This document shows positions 54,565 to 64,000 of a DNA stretch of 64,000 nt, one piece after another. The stretch lies in NCBI RefSeq assembly GCF_000219625.1, contig NC_018211.1:1240001-1304000 (forward strand), written 5' to 3'. The stretch's first letter is position 1. Every line of letters begins with the position of its first letter. The translations under genes were made by a program, and so were the position numbers. The notes beneath the pieces were generated by a model. The model had not been told where the DNA came from, did not search any database, and worked only from the letters and a program-made list of their open reading frames with translations. The stretch comes from Zymoseptoria tritici IPO323 (taxonomy: Eukaryota; Ascomycota; Dothideomycetes; Mycosphaerellales; Mycosphaerellaceae).

Positions 54565-57000
54565 TCACTTCCTCCTCAAAAACTCCTCCTTCAACCTCAA
54601 AAACTCATCCACCTCCTCCCCTCCACCCCACCTCTCCACCTCCCCCTTCTTCACAGCCTGCTCCACAAACCGTCCCACCCTCTCCAAATACCCCGTCGCC
54701 GAATCCGTCAAATCCTCATTCGTCACGTCCGTCGCGTCCCGCTCCTCAAGCAACGTCCTCGCCCAATGCGCAATATTCGAACACCGCAGAATATGTCCTC
54801 CAAACGCCAGACTGTTGCCCGCCGACGGTAGACGAAAGACGAAATGCACAGTTCCTGCGGGGAAGAAGACGGTCTGGCCGGGTTTGAGCACCACATACCG
54901 CCATGTGCCGCCCGTGTAGCTCAGAGGCTTTTTGCGCCATTGGGCACGCTCGGCGTCTGTAGGGGAGGATAACCAGCCGAAGCCGACGTGGCCGACGTTG
55001 ATGGTGATGTACGTGCTGTAGCCGTGCGAGTCCTGGTGGGGTTCGGTCAGAGCGCCAGCCTGGGCGAGGAGGGCCCATTTCTCGACTTCTTTGAAGCCTT
55101 GGGGGTAGGTGCGGCGGCGAGCTTCGTCGGCGGCGCCGGGGATCTTGAGTTTGGTGAGGAGTCGGCAGTCTTCGTTGTTGAGAAATGCAGGGCGGAGGCC
55201 ATCTTCATGGTGCGTGGCCAGTTCGAGGAGATTCCAGGGCTTTTTGGTCGCTCCGCCGAGGATGCGCTCTTTCACCGCGGAGATCTTGACTTGTCGTACG
55301 TTGGGAGAGTTCTTGCTGGGTCGGGCTGAGGAGTCTTGAATCCAGACCTTCACCTCATCCTCGTAAAACTCGTTCAGGAATTGATCGATGGTCTGCAGGG
55401 GCAGAGGCTGTTGTTCGGCGGTGACGATGATCTGTCTGGTGAACTTTCCTGGCCGGAGATGCTCTTCAGCTTCGGATGCTGTAAGGTAGAGTGCCTCGTC
55501 CACTGATGCGGGCTTGGCCTGTTGCAAGAGATACAGTATGCGTGTGGCCTGCTGCTTGTGGGTATCAGCCACCTTGGCTTTGCTGGCGCTTCCGAGAACC
55601 TCGCTGATTTTCGCGACATACTCTTGGTCGTAGTCGACATCGCGGGTTGGTCGCGCTTCTCCGCCGTCCAGCGTGAAGAATGGCTTCGCTTCGACTTCTG
55701 GTCGCGTGGCCAATGAGTTTCGTCGAGAGGTGGATGCCGATGCGATGCTCAATTTGCGACGCTTGTCCGGGGAGGGGATGTTCTCAACACGCGCGCGCTT
55801 GCTGGTTCTTTCAGATACTCGCTGTGGCGGTGATGGCTGGACAAACGCCTTTGCAGGCTTGGCCTTTGGCGGTGGCTTCGGTCGTGCCGCTTTCTCGGGT
55901 GTCTTCACTTCGCTGTATAATCGCGTCGCGGTTCTTCTGGGATTCCGCTCCCGAGCGTACAGCCCTGCTTCAAACTTCATCATGTCGACAGGAAGCACGA
56001 CTGGTGCGGTTTGACTTTGCGCCGGCTCAATCTCGTTGGAGCCGGTGGGGTCCACTGGGACATCGGGTTCCTGCATATCGGCATCTGAAGGTGGCGTGGG
56101 CATTTCGGAATGCTGCAGTGCTGGTGGTGATGCACCTGCAACCTCGCTGGGTGTTGTAGCATGAGTCTGTGGTGACGGGTAGGTGATGTCTTCGGATGTC
56201 GGTGCGGCTGGTATAGACAGCTGCATGCTATTGGATCTTGCATGTGGCAGTCGCATGACCACGATCAGCGATTGTGTCGAGCTGGCATCTGATCGCGGTT
56301 CCTGCTGCTCCATTTCCTCCCTTGGTTCCGATGCCTGCTCGGCAGGAGGGTCTTCAAGGTGTACGAGATCCTCACCCGCCGGACGTGGCCTGTGGACACT
56401 GATGCAGTCTGACTCAGGTTCGGATATTCTCACACTTGCTTTCTCCACCGTCACCACCTCTTTCTGTGGTGTAGGCTCATCTGGCCCAGCGAAAACCATC
56501 TTGGGCGGAAGCCTTGATCCGGCTGCGATCACAGGCAATGTCACCGCATCGTGAGATAAAGAGCTAGCATGGCCGTGCTTCAGCTGTAGAAGCGCCTGCG
56601 CAAAGGATGTCTCTTCCGTGCCGGTCTGGCTGTCGTTGCTCGGTGGCTTCTCCTTCTGCGTGAGCCGTCCATTGTTCTGGGTAGATTGATGGTGAGGTAA
56701 AACGACAATAGGTAAGGATATTTCTGGTGCAAAGTCGGACAGCGAAGGTAAGTGGACGTTTTCATTCCGTATCGATGTGGTCTCGGGCTGGATGGGTTGT
56801 AGTGGGGGCTGCGCGGGTCGTGGCATAAAGATGGAGCTTGCGGTCGGATCGGTCGCATCTTCGGGCGGAGCGTCGGTGCTGGTCGTCATAATCGGGCTGA
56901 AGTCGAGCTTGACGAGGAGGCCAGGCCGAACGGTTGAGTTGACATCCAGTGTAGCTGTACGGCCACGCGCAGCAGTGTTGGCTTCCTCCATCGCAAGCAC
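54565..57000 (-). CDS. JmjC/cupin-type 2-oxoglutarate oxygenase-like protein
   Basis: An intronless 811-residue protein. The first 400 residues are Pro/Ser/Thr/Glu-rich and disordered, with nuclear-signal-like clusters (TSKRARVE, DKRRKLS). The C-terminal 330 residues are folded. The metal triad is visible: H655 and D657 in PHQDSHGYSTY, and H719 in FFPAGTVHFVFRL, with the typical spacing of a JmjC/cupin iron site. KPGQTVFFPAG forms the usual strand before the second His. This predicts an Fe(II)/2-oxoglutarate-dependent hydroxylase or demethylase in the nucleus. Neither a reader domain (PHD, Tudor) nor a JmjN domain is seen, so a histone target is not assured. A Met at residue 4 is an equal start choice. 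Confidence 0.88.
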   Translation of the reverse strand: MLAMEEANTAARGRTATLDVNSTVRPGLLVKLDFSPIMTTSTDAPPEDATDPTASSIFMPRPAQPPLQPIQPETTSIRNENVHLPSLSDFAPEISLPIVVLPHHQSTQNNGRLTQKEKPPSNDSQTGTEETSFAQALLQLKHGHASSLSHDAVTLPVIAAGSRLPPKMVFAGPDEPTPQKEVVTVEKASVRISEPESDCISVHRPRPAGEDLVHLEDPPAEQASEPREEMEQQEPRSDASSTQSLIVVMRLPHARSNSMQLSIPAAPTSEDITYPSPQTHATTPSEVAGASPPALQHSEMPTPPSDADMQEPDVPVDPTGSNEIEPAQSQTAPVVLPVDMMKFEAGLYARERNPRRTATRLYSEVKTPEKAARPKPPPKAKPAKAFVQPSPPQRVSERTSKRARVENIPSPDKRRKLSIASASTSRRNSLATRPEVEAKPFFTLDGGEARPTRDVDYDQEYVAKISEVLGSASKAKVADTHKQQATRILYLLQQAKPASVDEALYLTASEAEEHLRPGKFTRQIIVTAEQQPLPLQTIDQFLNEFYEDEVKVWIQDSSARPSKNSPNVRQVKISAVKERILGGATKKPWNLLELATHHEDGLRPAFLNNEDCRLLTKLKIPGAADEARRRTYPQGFKEVEKWALLAQAGALTEPHQDSHGYSTYITINVGHVGFGWLSSPTDAERAQWRKKPLSYTGGTWRYVVLKPGQTVFFPAGTVHFVFRLPSAGNSLAFGGHILRCSNIAHWARTLLEERDATDVTNEDLTDSATGYLERVGRFVEQAVKKGEVERWGGGEEVDEFLRLKEEFLRRK

Positions 57001-57759
57001 GATCGTCGTATGGAGAAGGTGAAGTGAGCGATTGTTCAGTCAGGTGCCCACCCATTCAAGGTGGGAATTGGAAGCTTTGGGCTGGTCGATTGGATTCCAA
57101 GGCTCGCGGCTGCTTTGTTCGACGGTACGATGTCGACCCAACCAGCCGAAAGCGTCTGACCCAGAGTTGGTGATGAGGATGTGCTTTGTTCGGATTCTCC
57201 AATTGCAGTCCGACGACTTTATGCGATTGCTGGACCGTCGAAAGAAGAGTGAAGGCCATGTTGATTTTCTGGAACGTGCTCCTGCCGTATGTGAATCTTG
57301 CCGTAGCTTGTGACTGCCTTTCTTTTGCATGTGTTCTTGCCCAGAATCGTGGTGGAGGTGATCGTTCTTGCCATCAAGCCCCAGATTTGTCCGGATCCGG
57401 CGTCCCGCTCGCATGAGGTGAATTTCACTTCTTCACATTGCCAGAGGCCTTCGCTGACGACGAACGCGCCGGGTGAAGTATTGACGGCATACACTACATC
57501 GAGAAGTCTGAGTTCTGATGCTCTGCGGACCATCGGGTTTCTGAGTTGAGTTGATGAGGCAGCGGAATCCGGAAGCTTGTGCTCTGAGCAAAGCAAGGGG
57601 TAAGGTACCGCTGCTGCAATATCACGAATGACCAACGTATATGTGTTTCGAACAAGAGGCGTCATTGATAAAGTAATGGCACATATGTACGCTACTAATA
57701 TATCGCATGAGCAAAGTCGTAATGCATACAATCGTGAACAAGGTGCCATCCCGGTCCCT
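57001..57759. other. Gene-free 0.76 kb
   Basis: It is upstream of the JmjC-like gene and downstream of the dual-finger regulator, both leftward. No gene is seen; it should hold the JmjC-like gene's promoter. Confidence 0.5.
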
Positions 57760-60609
57760 TCAAGAAATCCTCGCCGCTTTTCTCAACCCCTCCATAATAT
57801 TGATCAAATTATCCACCAGCGGCGGATTCCTCGTCTCATGATGACTCCTCCTCATCAACAGCACCACTGCGCCCACAACATCATTTGGATCCGCGACCAG
57901 TGCGGCGCCTTCATTCTGTGCCTTGGCCGTCCACGTCCGTATCGCAGCCGCTCCCTTGCCATGCACCAACCACCGCTTGACAGCGTTGTCTTCCTCTCCA
58001 TCCAAGAACGCCACGCCGTTGTTGCTGGGCGGCGGACCAGGCTCTGTGGCGCGTGTGATGATGCCGTAGGACCAGAATGCTAAGCTGGCTTGATAGACTG
58101 CTATCGCCGCGAAGTCGCACACGAGACCTGAGCGGAGATCGCGGGAGGCGCGAAGAACTTGACCCGCATGCCAGAGGGCTTGTCGAGCGGTGGCGGTACG
58201 GGTCCATTGTACGAGCGAGGGGTATACGCGGCGAGACTCTTCTTCACCCTCGACGCCTGCGAAGAGCTGGACATCGTCGAGAGACATGTGGAGGTGCATG
58301 AGCAGGAGCTCGACGATGAGGGTCACTTTTGTGTCTTCGACTGAGGAAATGCGGAAGCACTGCATGAGTTTTGTGAGTTCGGCGTGGCGGGTAGACATCA
58401 GCATGTTGCCGTTGTTCCACTGGTTGTGAGTGTCTTTCATCGTGGAGTCGAGCTGGCGAAACTCCCAGATCATACGCCAGGCGGCACCGAGGACGGCCAT
58501 GGATGCTTGGCGTTGGTCGACGAAGATGTCGCGCACGGCGAGGATGTCGAGATCTTGAATGCAGTCAACTAGAGACGGCTGGCGTTCGTGACGAGGACCG
58601 GTGTTGCGCATGTACGTTGCTTTCCATGATTCTGCGGATGGAGAGTGCCAGAGGTTCTCGGACTCGGGTAGGGGCAGGTAGAGCTCGGCGTAGGAGATGA
58701 GTGGGCTGCTGAGGAGGGAGACGGAGGCTTCGAGGTCGTGGCGGAAGAGGTGAAGTGCGAAGCGTTTTCGGGACTCCTGCTTGACCCATCGTCGCCATTT
58801 GCCTTCGAGGACTTCGCCTTGATCCTCTGCGTATGGGACGATGCGCTCGTAGGTCCCGCGGCGGAACAGGCCTCCTCTACGTGCCATAGTGACGAGGACT
58901 TGCTGGAAGCCTTCTGCTAGTTCCATCTTGCGAGAGTCGCCACTCCAGAGACCAATCTTGAGCTGTAGCAGAGAAGCTTGCATTATTTGTAAATCGCGCA
59001 TCAGGGTGTTGTCTTCTTCGACCTGTACCGCGACTGCTGTTCGAATTGCTTCCTGAATAGCGTAGCCGACTTTTCGAATGGACGCATCGGGTGTCAGGAC
59101 AGCTCCGGCAGCAGTGATTGCTGCGAGAACCTCAGGTCGTGTCTGTCCTGCAAGTAAAGTCGGAGCATGGATCCAATGCTTCGCATGAGAGCCGGGTGAT
59201 GTCAAAGAGAACTGGAAGAGGCTATCGAGCAGTCCGATCGAAGGGAAGCATGCCACTGCACGCGGTATGCTGTTGGGCTTACAAGTACTCAAAATCATGG
59301 CCAGTATCTTGTCCCGAGAGGTTTGAGACAGAGGTTCACACGTCACCCTTCGATCGATGTCGAGACTCGTCGGGGTCGGAAGTGAAAGATTGACCTGTTC
59401 GGCACTGCCAGAGTCCTTCGAGAGAGGTCGAAACCGCCAGACAGACGCCTTTGGCAGAGCAGCGGTGTCCATTGGAGGCACTGGTGCTGAAGTGAAGCTC
59501 GGCATGGTGTCTGAACCGGCAGTTGGGAAGCCAATGCTCGGAGTACGCAGATCGAAGGGATTTGCATGGTTGTACGTATCGAGAAATGTCAAATCCATGT
59601 CGTTCAGCTCCATATTCGTGTCAACGCCAAAGTCGAACAATTCTCGCGGAGTCCATGGTCCTTGTTGCTGGAAGTCTACAACTTGCACGTGCGACTGGTT
59701 CTCATCATAATTCATCTTGCCTCGAAGGTAGTCAAACATATTCCCAGGCGTCTGAGGTGGCATCATGGCGCCCTCCATTCCCATGCCAATCTGACCGTGC
59801 GGCTGTTGCATGGGCGCACTCTGTTCGGTTATTTGCATTGAAGGCGCTTGGTTGGGATGACCAAAGGAGTTCCGATGCTGCAATGGCGGTGTTTGCTGCT
59901 GCATTGCCTGGATGTGCTGCATATTTTGCATTTGATGTTGGTGATGATGTTGGTGCTGAGGATCACCAACGTAGTGTTGCTGCTGCTGCTGATGATGCTG
60001 TTCTTGCTGCTGATGTTGTTGCGATTCATGATACTGCTGCTGCTCTCGGGGTGGCTGCTGAGGTTGATGCTCATATGAAGCGCCCTGTTGGCTCGCTTCC
60101 TGATTCATCTCGTTGGGCAGATAATTCGGCGTGAAGTTGCATTGAATATTCTTTTTGGTACACCGTTTGCAAGGTTTCTCCTCTTCGCACTTGAGGTGGA
60201 GTCCAGCACACGCCTCACACGCTTGGGAAACTCGCGAATGTTGAATGACCGGTGGCTTTGACTGGGGATCATCCTTGGAGTGGCCGAGAGTGTGCCGCTT
60301 TAGGAGATCTGCTCTTGCAAAGGCTTTTGTGCAGATTTGACACGCGTATGGCTTTTCCTGTGTGTGCATTCTCACATGGCGTGAGAGGTGATCCAGGCGC
60401 GCATAGCTTTTGGAGCACTTGCCGCAGCTGTAGAGACGTGCATTGTTCTCTGGACCACTGGTGGTAGCCTCACCTGAGATGGAGGCCGTCACATCGCCAG
60501 AAGTGGTCTCTGTTCCCGAGCGTGGACGTTTGGGAGCACGCTCTTCGGAGTCGTTCTGTGCGTACGAGACCGATTGCGCTCGGAGAGACGGATCTTGATG
60601 GAAGGACAT
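57760..60609 (-). CDS. Transcription factor with two C2H2 fingers plus Zn2Cys6 cluster
   Basis: An intronless 949-residue regulator with three DNA-binding units in a row. C2H2 finger 1 is C62-C65...H78-H82, and finger 2 is C90-C93...H106-H110. A Zn2Cys6 cluster follows: C131-x2-C134-x6-C141-x5-C147-x2-C150-x6-C157. A Gln/His-rich tract (about residues 170-255) comes next, encoded by CAG/CAC-type codons. The C-terminal 500 residues form a fungal-specific transcription factor homology domain ([40 protein letters not shown], and [20 protein letters not shown], which is typical of C2H2-linked members). Nuclear. Fusions of C2H2 with Zn2Cys6 are a known but minor fungal class. A 17-bp tandem repeat lies about 330 bp upstream. 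Confidence 0.95.
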   Translation of the reverse strand: MSFHQDPSLRAQSVSYAQNDSEERAPKRPRSGTETTSGDVTASISGEATTSGPENNARLYSCGKCSKSYARLDHLSRHVRMHTQEKPYACQICTKAFARADLLKRHTLGHSKDDPQSKPPVIQHSRVSQACEACAGLHLKCEEEKPCKRCTKKNIQCNFTPNYLPNEMNQEASQQGASYEHQPQQPPREQQQYHESQQHQQQEQHHQQQQQHYVGDPQHQHHHQHQMQNMQHIQAMQQQTPPLQHRNSFGHPNQAPSMQITEQSAPMQQPHGQIGMGMEGAMMPPQTPGNMFDYLRGKMNYDENQSHVQVVDFQQQGPWTPRELFDFGVDTNMELNDMDLTFLDTYNHANPFDLRTPSIGFPTAGSDTMPSFTSAPVPPMDTAALPKASVWRFRPLSKDSGSAEQVNLSLPTPTSLDIDRRVTCEPLSQTSRDKILAMILSTCKPNSIPRAVACFPSIGLLDSLFQFSLTSPGSHAKHWIHAPTLLAGQTRPEVLAAITAAGAVLTPDASIRKVGYAIQEAIRTAVAVQVEEDNTLMRDLQIMQASLLQLKIGLWSGDSRKMELAEGFQQVLVTMARRGGLFRRGTYERIVPYAEDQGEVLEGKWRRWVKQESRKRFALHLFRHDLEASVSLLSSPLISYAELYLPLPESENLWHSPSAESWKATYMRNTGPRHERQPSLVDCIQDLDILAVRDIFVDQRQASMAVLGAAWRMIWEFRQLDSTMKDTHNQWNNGNMLMSTRHAELTKLMQCFRISSVEDTKVTLIVELLLMHLHMSLDDVQLFAGVEGEEESRRVYPSLVQWTRTATARQALWHAGQVLRASRDLRSGLVCDFAAIAVYQASLAFWSYGIITRATEPGPPPSNNGVAFLDGEEDNAVKRWLVHGKGAAAIRTWTAKAQNEGAALVADPNDVVGAVVLLMRRSHHETRNPPLVDNLINIMEGLRKAARIS
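59875..60075. repeat. Gln/His-coding low-complexity tract
   Basis: Tandem CTG/TTG/GTG/ATG triplets on the plus strand (CAG/CAA/CAC/CAT on the coding strand) encode the Gln/His-rich segment of the dual-finger regulator. It is triplet-based, so length variation keeps the frame. Confidence 0.85.
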
Positions 60610-61266
60610 GGAGGATATATGTAGTGGTTATTAGACGCAGAGCATGGCCGTGTGAGTGTGGAGAGACGTCGGATGGTCGGCGTGTGGAGATGAAAGCTTC
60701 AAAGCCTCGGTCACACGGCCCTGAGCGGGTAGGTGCCTCCAAGTCGTTCTTGCCAAGTCTATAGGTACTGTCCATGCCGGATGAGTAGGGCATCTAAACA
60801 ATACAGCCGTGTATTTTAGCAGGACGATCTGTGTAACGGATAGGTGATATAGCAGGACAGGCATTCAACGTAGCAAGGACAGCTTATTAGTAGAAAAGGT
60901 ATAGTAGGGTAGGGCAGGCAAGTCTGTAGTACTTCGTACAAGTAACTTAGCATGACAGGTAACTTGGCAGGACATGTAACTCGGAATGACAGGAAACACG
61001 ATTGCCAGCCGTCAACAGCGACAGTGAAGCTGTCCTTCCGGGAGTCCTCTTGTCAACCGGAAGGATGCACAACCTTTGCATTTCGGTTTCATGTCTTCCA
61101 AATCGTCATGCTTTGTAGAGCTGTAAACTATGTCCTGCAACGACGGGTTCAGCAACTTAGTAGAGTAGAGTGGTCTCCTCCAGAGACATCCAAAAGACCT
61201 CATAATAAAGGGTATCATCAGCAATCGCAACAAGCTTGAACCATGAAACGCATATCCGTTCAATCA
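60610..61266. other. Regulator promoter with short repeats
   Basis: It lies upstream of the leftward dual-finger regulator and downstream of UGO1. It contains a 17-bp tandem repeat (60942-60992) and several looser copies of tagcaggaca between about 60813 and 60895. No gene is seen. Confidence 0.6.
60942..60992. repeat. 17-bp tandem repeat, 3 units
   Basis: Units gtaacttagcatgacag (60942-60958), gtaacttggcaggacat (60959-60975) and gtaactcggaatgacag (60976-60992) follow without gaps. Each pair differs at 3-5 positions. Related tagcaggaca pieces occur 50-130 bp to the left, nearer the regulator start at 60609. Confidence 0.85.
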
Positions 61267-62745
61267 TCAAAACCCGCCGCCCTTAGCATCCCTCGGGCCT
61301 AGCGCACCAGCGCCCCAGACGCCCACCAATCCCCAGAAACCAATCCTCCATCCTCTGACAAGCCCTGACGTGCCCTGCCCTCTTCTTGTCCTTAACATGC
61401 CATTCGCCGCTTTCGTCGTCGTCTCTCCCTCCAAATATAAGATGCTGTACACCGTCCCCCAGACTCCAACATATGGCGCCGGGTCCACGATCAATTGCAG
61501 ATCTGTCTGCTTCGTTGTTGCAGCCGCCTTGAGTTCTGCGACTTGTGCTCTGCGAACGACGGTCTCTAGAGGCAATCGGATGAAGAGCTCAGTGAGGGTG
61601 GTCGTGAAACTGGCTAGACTCCATATTGAAGGGGAAAGCTCGGGTGTGATGCGTAGTTGGCGACGAAGGAAGAGCGGGGTAGCGGCGGAGAAGACGTTCG
61701 GGATGGAGTGGTAGAGAGCTGTCGGAAGCCAGAGAGAAGATGGAGCAAGGTTTGGAAGACGTCGAATGTTTTGTATCAGACCGCGTGGTGGCTCGGAGAC
61801 AGGTGTAACTATCAGACGAGTCCGGACGAGGTCGAGGGGCGCAAGAAGGAGGCCTGTCAGGCAGCTGGATATGCCAATAACGATGATAGACCCAATAGCG
61901 TTGGGACTATCTGACAGGTCGATGCCGCTGAAGCCAGCGGCGCCTGCGACGGTCAGACCAGGTGCGAGGCCGCCTTGATCGGGACCGGGAATGTCTGGTA
62001 GGCCGAGAAGAGCGAGCAGAAGACTGCGGATGAACGAGTCGGTAGTTCGGAGAAGGATGGAGTAGAGGAAAGTGGTGTTACTCGCTCGCCACATTCCGAC
62101 CGCGCCAGAGGTGTTATATAGAGCTGCGATGGCATTCATGACGCTCGCGGGCTTCTTAAGCCGTATCATCACATCTTCCGAAGCATCCTGTTGTCTGCGC
62201 GATCGAGGCCGTGGTGTGGGTGACGGGGAGGTATCATGACTTGGTGGTGTCCTCTTCCTCCTCCGTGGTGATCGGCTTCGTGGTGCCGCTGATGAGAAGT
62301 AGTCTGGCATGTCATCGCTGTGGTCGCTCGCATATGGGTCCTCCGCATCGAATGTCCTGCCTCTTGAGCTACTCCCTGCTCTCCTCTTCTTTGGCGTGCT
62401 TTCAATCCCCGTCGCCTGCGGTAGCGAGACCTGCAGTATTGTCTTTGCGACATCGAACGGCTGCGCGAGGAGGATGGATGTGTATCGCCATGCTAGGGTG
62501 TCGATCAAGCTCCTCGTGGTCTGCCATGCTTCGCCTGTTGTAGATTTGAGATCCAGATCCGGGAGGTAGTCACGCGCAGTGTCGGAGAATGATGATCCTG
62601 ATTGTGTCGGTCGGTTGATATGAGATGCTTGCGCAGTGGAGGCGGAGATATTTGGTGAGGAGGAGCCTATCGAAGGTGGTATGTAGTATGGTCGCAACGG
62701 ATTAGGCTCGCGTGAGGGTGACATGGGGAATCGGTCCTTGTCCAT
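61267..62745 (-). CDS. UGO1: UGO1-like mitochondrial outer-membrane carrier-family protein
   Basis: An intronless protein of 492 residues, starting at Met 62745 (MDKDRFPMSPSREPNPLRPY). An upstream in-frame Met at 62883 would add 46 residues that look like leader, and it would run into the shared promoter with the ferredoxin gene. The protein is a degenerate mitochondrial carrier: AQPFDVAKTILQVSLPQA and LLLAPLDLVRTRLIVTPVS are carrier P-x-D-x-x motifs, and IRLPLETVVRRAQVAEL is a third, altered one. A long Arg/Ser-rich insert separates the first two repeats. The Pro-rich N-terminus and layout fit Ugo1, which links Fzo1 and Mgm1 in mitochondrial fusion (yeast knowledge). Confidence 0.85.
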   Translation of the reverse strand: MDKDRFPMSPSREPNPLRPYYIPPSIGSSSPNISASTAQASHINRPTQSGSSFSDTARDYLPDLDLKSTTGEAWQTTRSLIDTLAWRYTSILLAQPFDVAKTILQVSLPQATGIESTPKKRRAGSSSRGRTFDAEDPYASDHSDDMPDYFSSAAPRSRSPRRRKRTPPSHDTSPSPTPRPRSRRQQDASEDVMIRLKKPASVMNAIAALYNTSGAVGMWRASNTTFLYSILLRTTDSFIRSLLLALLGLPDIPGPDQGGLAPGLTVAGAAGFSGIDLSDSPNAIGSIIVIGISSCLTGLLLAPLDLVRTRLIVTPVSEPPRGLIQNIRRLPNLAPSSLWLPTALYHSIPNVFSAATPLFLRRQLRITPELSPSIWSLASFTTTLTELFIRLPLETVVRRAQVAELKAAATTKQTDLQLIVDPAPYVGVWGTVYSILYLEGETTTKAANGMLRTRRGQGTSGLVRGWRIGFWGLVGVWGAGALGPRDAKGGGF

Positions 62746-62995
62746 GGCGGTTTGCGAGGTATTCAGTAGGTCAAGCGGCTGGTCTCGCGGATCCGTGGCG
62801 TAGGTCGTCCAGGAGTGTGATGTTGTGCAAGTCCAGAAGAGTTGGAAGTGGAAAGCTCCCCGATGATGGCGTCGGCTCAACAAGCCATCCCCGAGATCTT
62901 CTTCCTTGCCGATCGGTCTCTCCAGACTTCATGCATATCTGCTGACGTCGTCTCGACACTGAGATTATTTCCTCGACATCTACAAACTTCACACC
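62746..62995. promoter_or_regulatory. Shared promoter, UGO1 and mitochondrial ferredoxin
   Basis: 250 bp between two divergent starts (62745 leftward, 62996 rightward), both for mitochondrial proteins. No TATA box is evident. The core element is unknown. Confidence 0.5.
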
Positions 62996-63700
62996 ATGCA
63001 GTCCAGGACATTATTGCGATCGCAATGCCTGGCACTCTCACGGACGGCGACCACGAGTCTGCGAACGGCTTCACGAGACCATGTGACCAATGCTAGTCGG
63101 CAGCTGAGGTCCAGTCCATCCACATTTCCATCGCAAAGAGCATACGCTTCGAGTACGCGGAGTGGATTCCCTCTTATACCGGCCCGATGCTCGCATCGTT
63201 CATACACCTCCTCGCCTCATCGGACATTCCACACGACCTCTGTGCGACAGCACGGCGACCTCACGCCACCTAAGCCGGGCGAGGAAAGAAAAGTGACATT
63301 TATCGACAAGGATGGGCAAGAATCGACATTCGAGGTCGCCGATGGCGACAACTTGTTGGACATCGCACAAGCAAATGATTTGGAAATGGAGGGTGCATGC
63401 GGCGGGAGCTGTGCGTGCAGTACGTGTCATGTCATTGTGAAGGACGAGGACATATATGACAAGATGGTATGCAGTTGAAGATCTGATTGGAAGGGTAACC
63501 TTGGCTAATACTTGATATAGGAGGAACCATCAGACGATGAGAACGACATGCTTGACCTTGCTTTCGGACTTACAGAGACGAGTCGATTGGGATGCCAGGT
63601 CGTGATGAGTAAAGAAATCGATGGACTTGTTGTAAAGCTGCCTAGCATGACGAGGAATTTGCAGGCCTCGGACTTTGCAGAGAAAGAGAAGAAGGGTTGA
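62996..63700 (+). CDS. YAH1: Mitochondrial adrenodoxin-type [2Fe-2S] ferredoxin
   Basis: Two exons (62996-63466 and 63521-63700; 54-nt intron GTATGC...TAG) encode 216 residues. About 85 N-terminal residues rich in Arg and Ser form a long mitochondrial presequence ([12 protein letters not shown] is a likely cleavage region). The ferredoxin core [20 protein letters not shown] leads to the cluster ligands C135, C141 and C144 ([14 protein letters not shown]), with the fourth at C182 (SRLGCQVV). DEDIYDKM and [14 protein letters not shown] are the acidic binding surface typical of adrenodoxins. It passes electrons from Arh1 for Fe-S cluster and heme A synthesis. Confidence 0.96.
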
Positions 63701-64000
63701 ACGGAAAGAAGCAGGCCGCTCCCCGATCGAAATCAACTTGGCTGGAATTCTGCTGATGCGGCAGACTGTATAGATAGCTCGCTGCATGGCGAAGCAACGG
63801 CTGGGTTGCTGTATACATGAACGACGCACGCACTCTGATTCGGAGAGTGCAGTGGCCACTGTACAAGACGAAACAACTCCGATCTCACGGACAAACCTCA
63901 CGGGGTGTTGCATCTACCAGTCACCTGCCCGAGACATTCACATTCGACATATTTGGATACAACACCATTATTACTGATCGTGGCTTAGGTCTGCATGATC
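63701..64000. other. Right edge, ferredoxin 3' region
   Basis: 300 bp after the ferredoxin stop. Only shadow frames are present. It is probably the 3' UTR; nothing else is seen. Confidence 0.45.

Overview
This is nuclear DNA of a filamentous ascomycete. Genes are intron-poor, their introns are mostly 45-100 nt with GT...AG ends and CTAAC/CTGAC-like branch sites, and about 30 protein genes sit on both strands. The gene types (Zn2Cys6 regulators, small LysM effectors, MFS transporters) and a pair of related introns resembling introner-like elements point to Dothideomycetes, probably Mycosphaerellales. That placement is inference. I see no rRNA, tRNA, CRISPR or bacterial-type operon.

Layout. 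0-13.5 kb: a CHY zinc-finger protein, two MFS transporters, a metallo-beta-lactamase-fold protein that has lost its metal ligands, a Zn2Cys6 regulator and a seven-exon alpha/beta hydrolase. 13.5-26.8 kb is gene-sparse and accessory-looking: a small RVxF-motif protein, two single-LysM secreted proteins on either side of a second Zn2Cys6 regulator, a small protein ending in a CaaX box, and long stretches without a convincing gene. 26.8-42.8 kb is a conserved housekeeping block: histone H2A.Z, prephenate dehydratase, release factor eRF1, a vacuolar amino-acid transporter, mitochondrial HTD2-type dehydratase, a CorA/ALR magnesium transporter, signal peptidase subunit SPC1, the RING protein RBX1 and GET4. 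42.8-48.3 kb is accessory again: a decayed MFS transporter gene interrupted by about 435 bp of foreign-looking sequence, and a 12-cysteine secreted protein. 48.3-64 kb: a nucleotidyltransferase-like protein, a CaMKK/Ssp1-type kinase, TRAPP subunit BET5, a JmjC-like protein, a C2H2 + Zn2Cys6 fusion regulator, the mitochondrial carrier-like UGO1, and a mitochondrial adrenodoxin-type ferredoxin.

How the genes relate. There is no single pathway. Several conserved genes form close head-to-head pairs with short shared promoters (RBX1/GET4, UGO1/ferredoxin, kinase/BET5). The LysM pair plus regulator, together with the cysteine-rich secreted protein, are candidate host-interaction genes.

The most unusual signal is a pair of introns, 12749-12847 in the hydrolase and 16749-16879 in a LysM gene. 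The genes are unrelated, yet the first 32 intron positions align at 26 and both introns have the same nested hairpin layout, as expected of introner-like elements. Exon structures given here were built by eye from splice signals and frame and have not been checked with transcripts.
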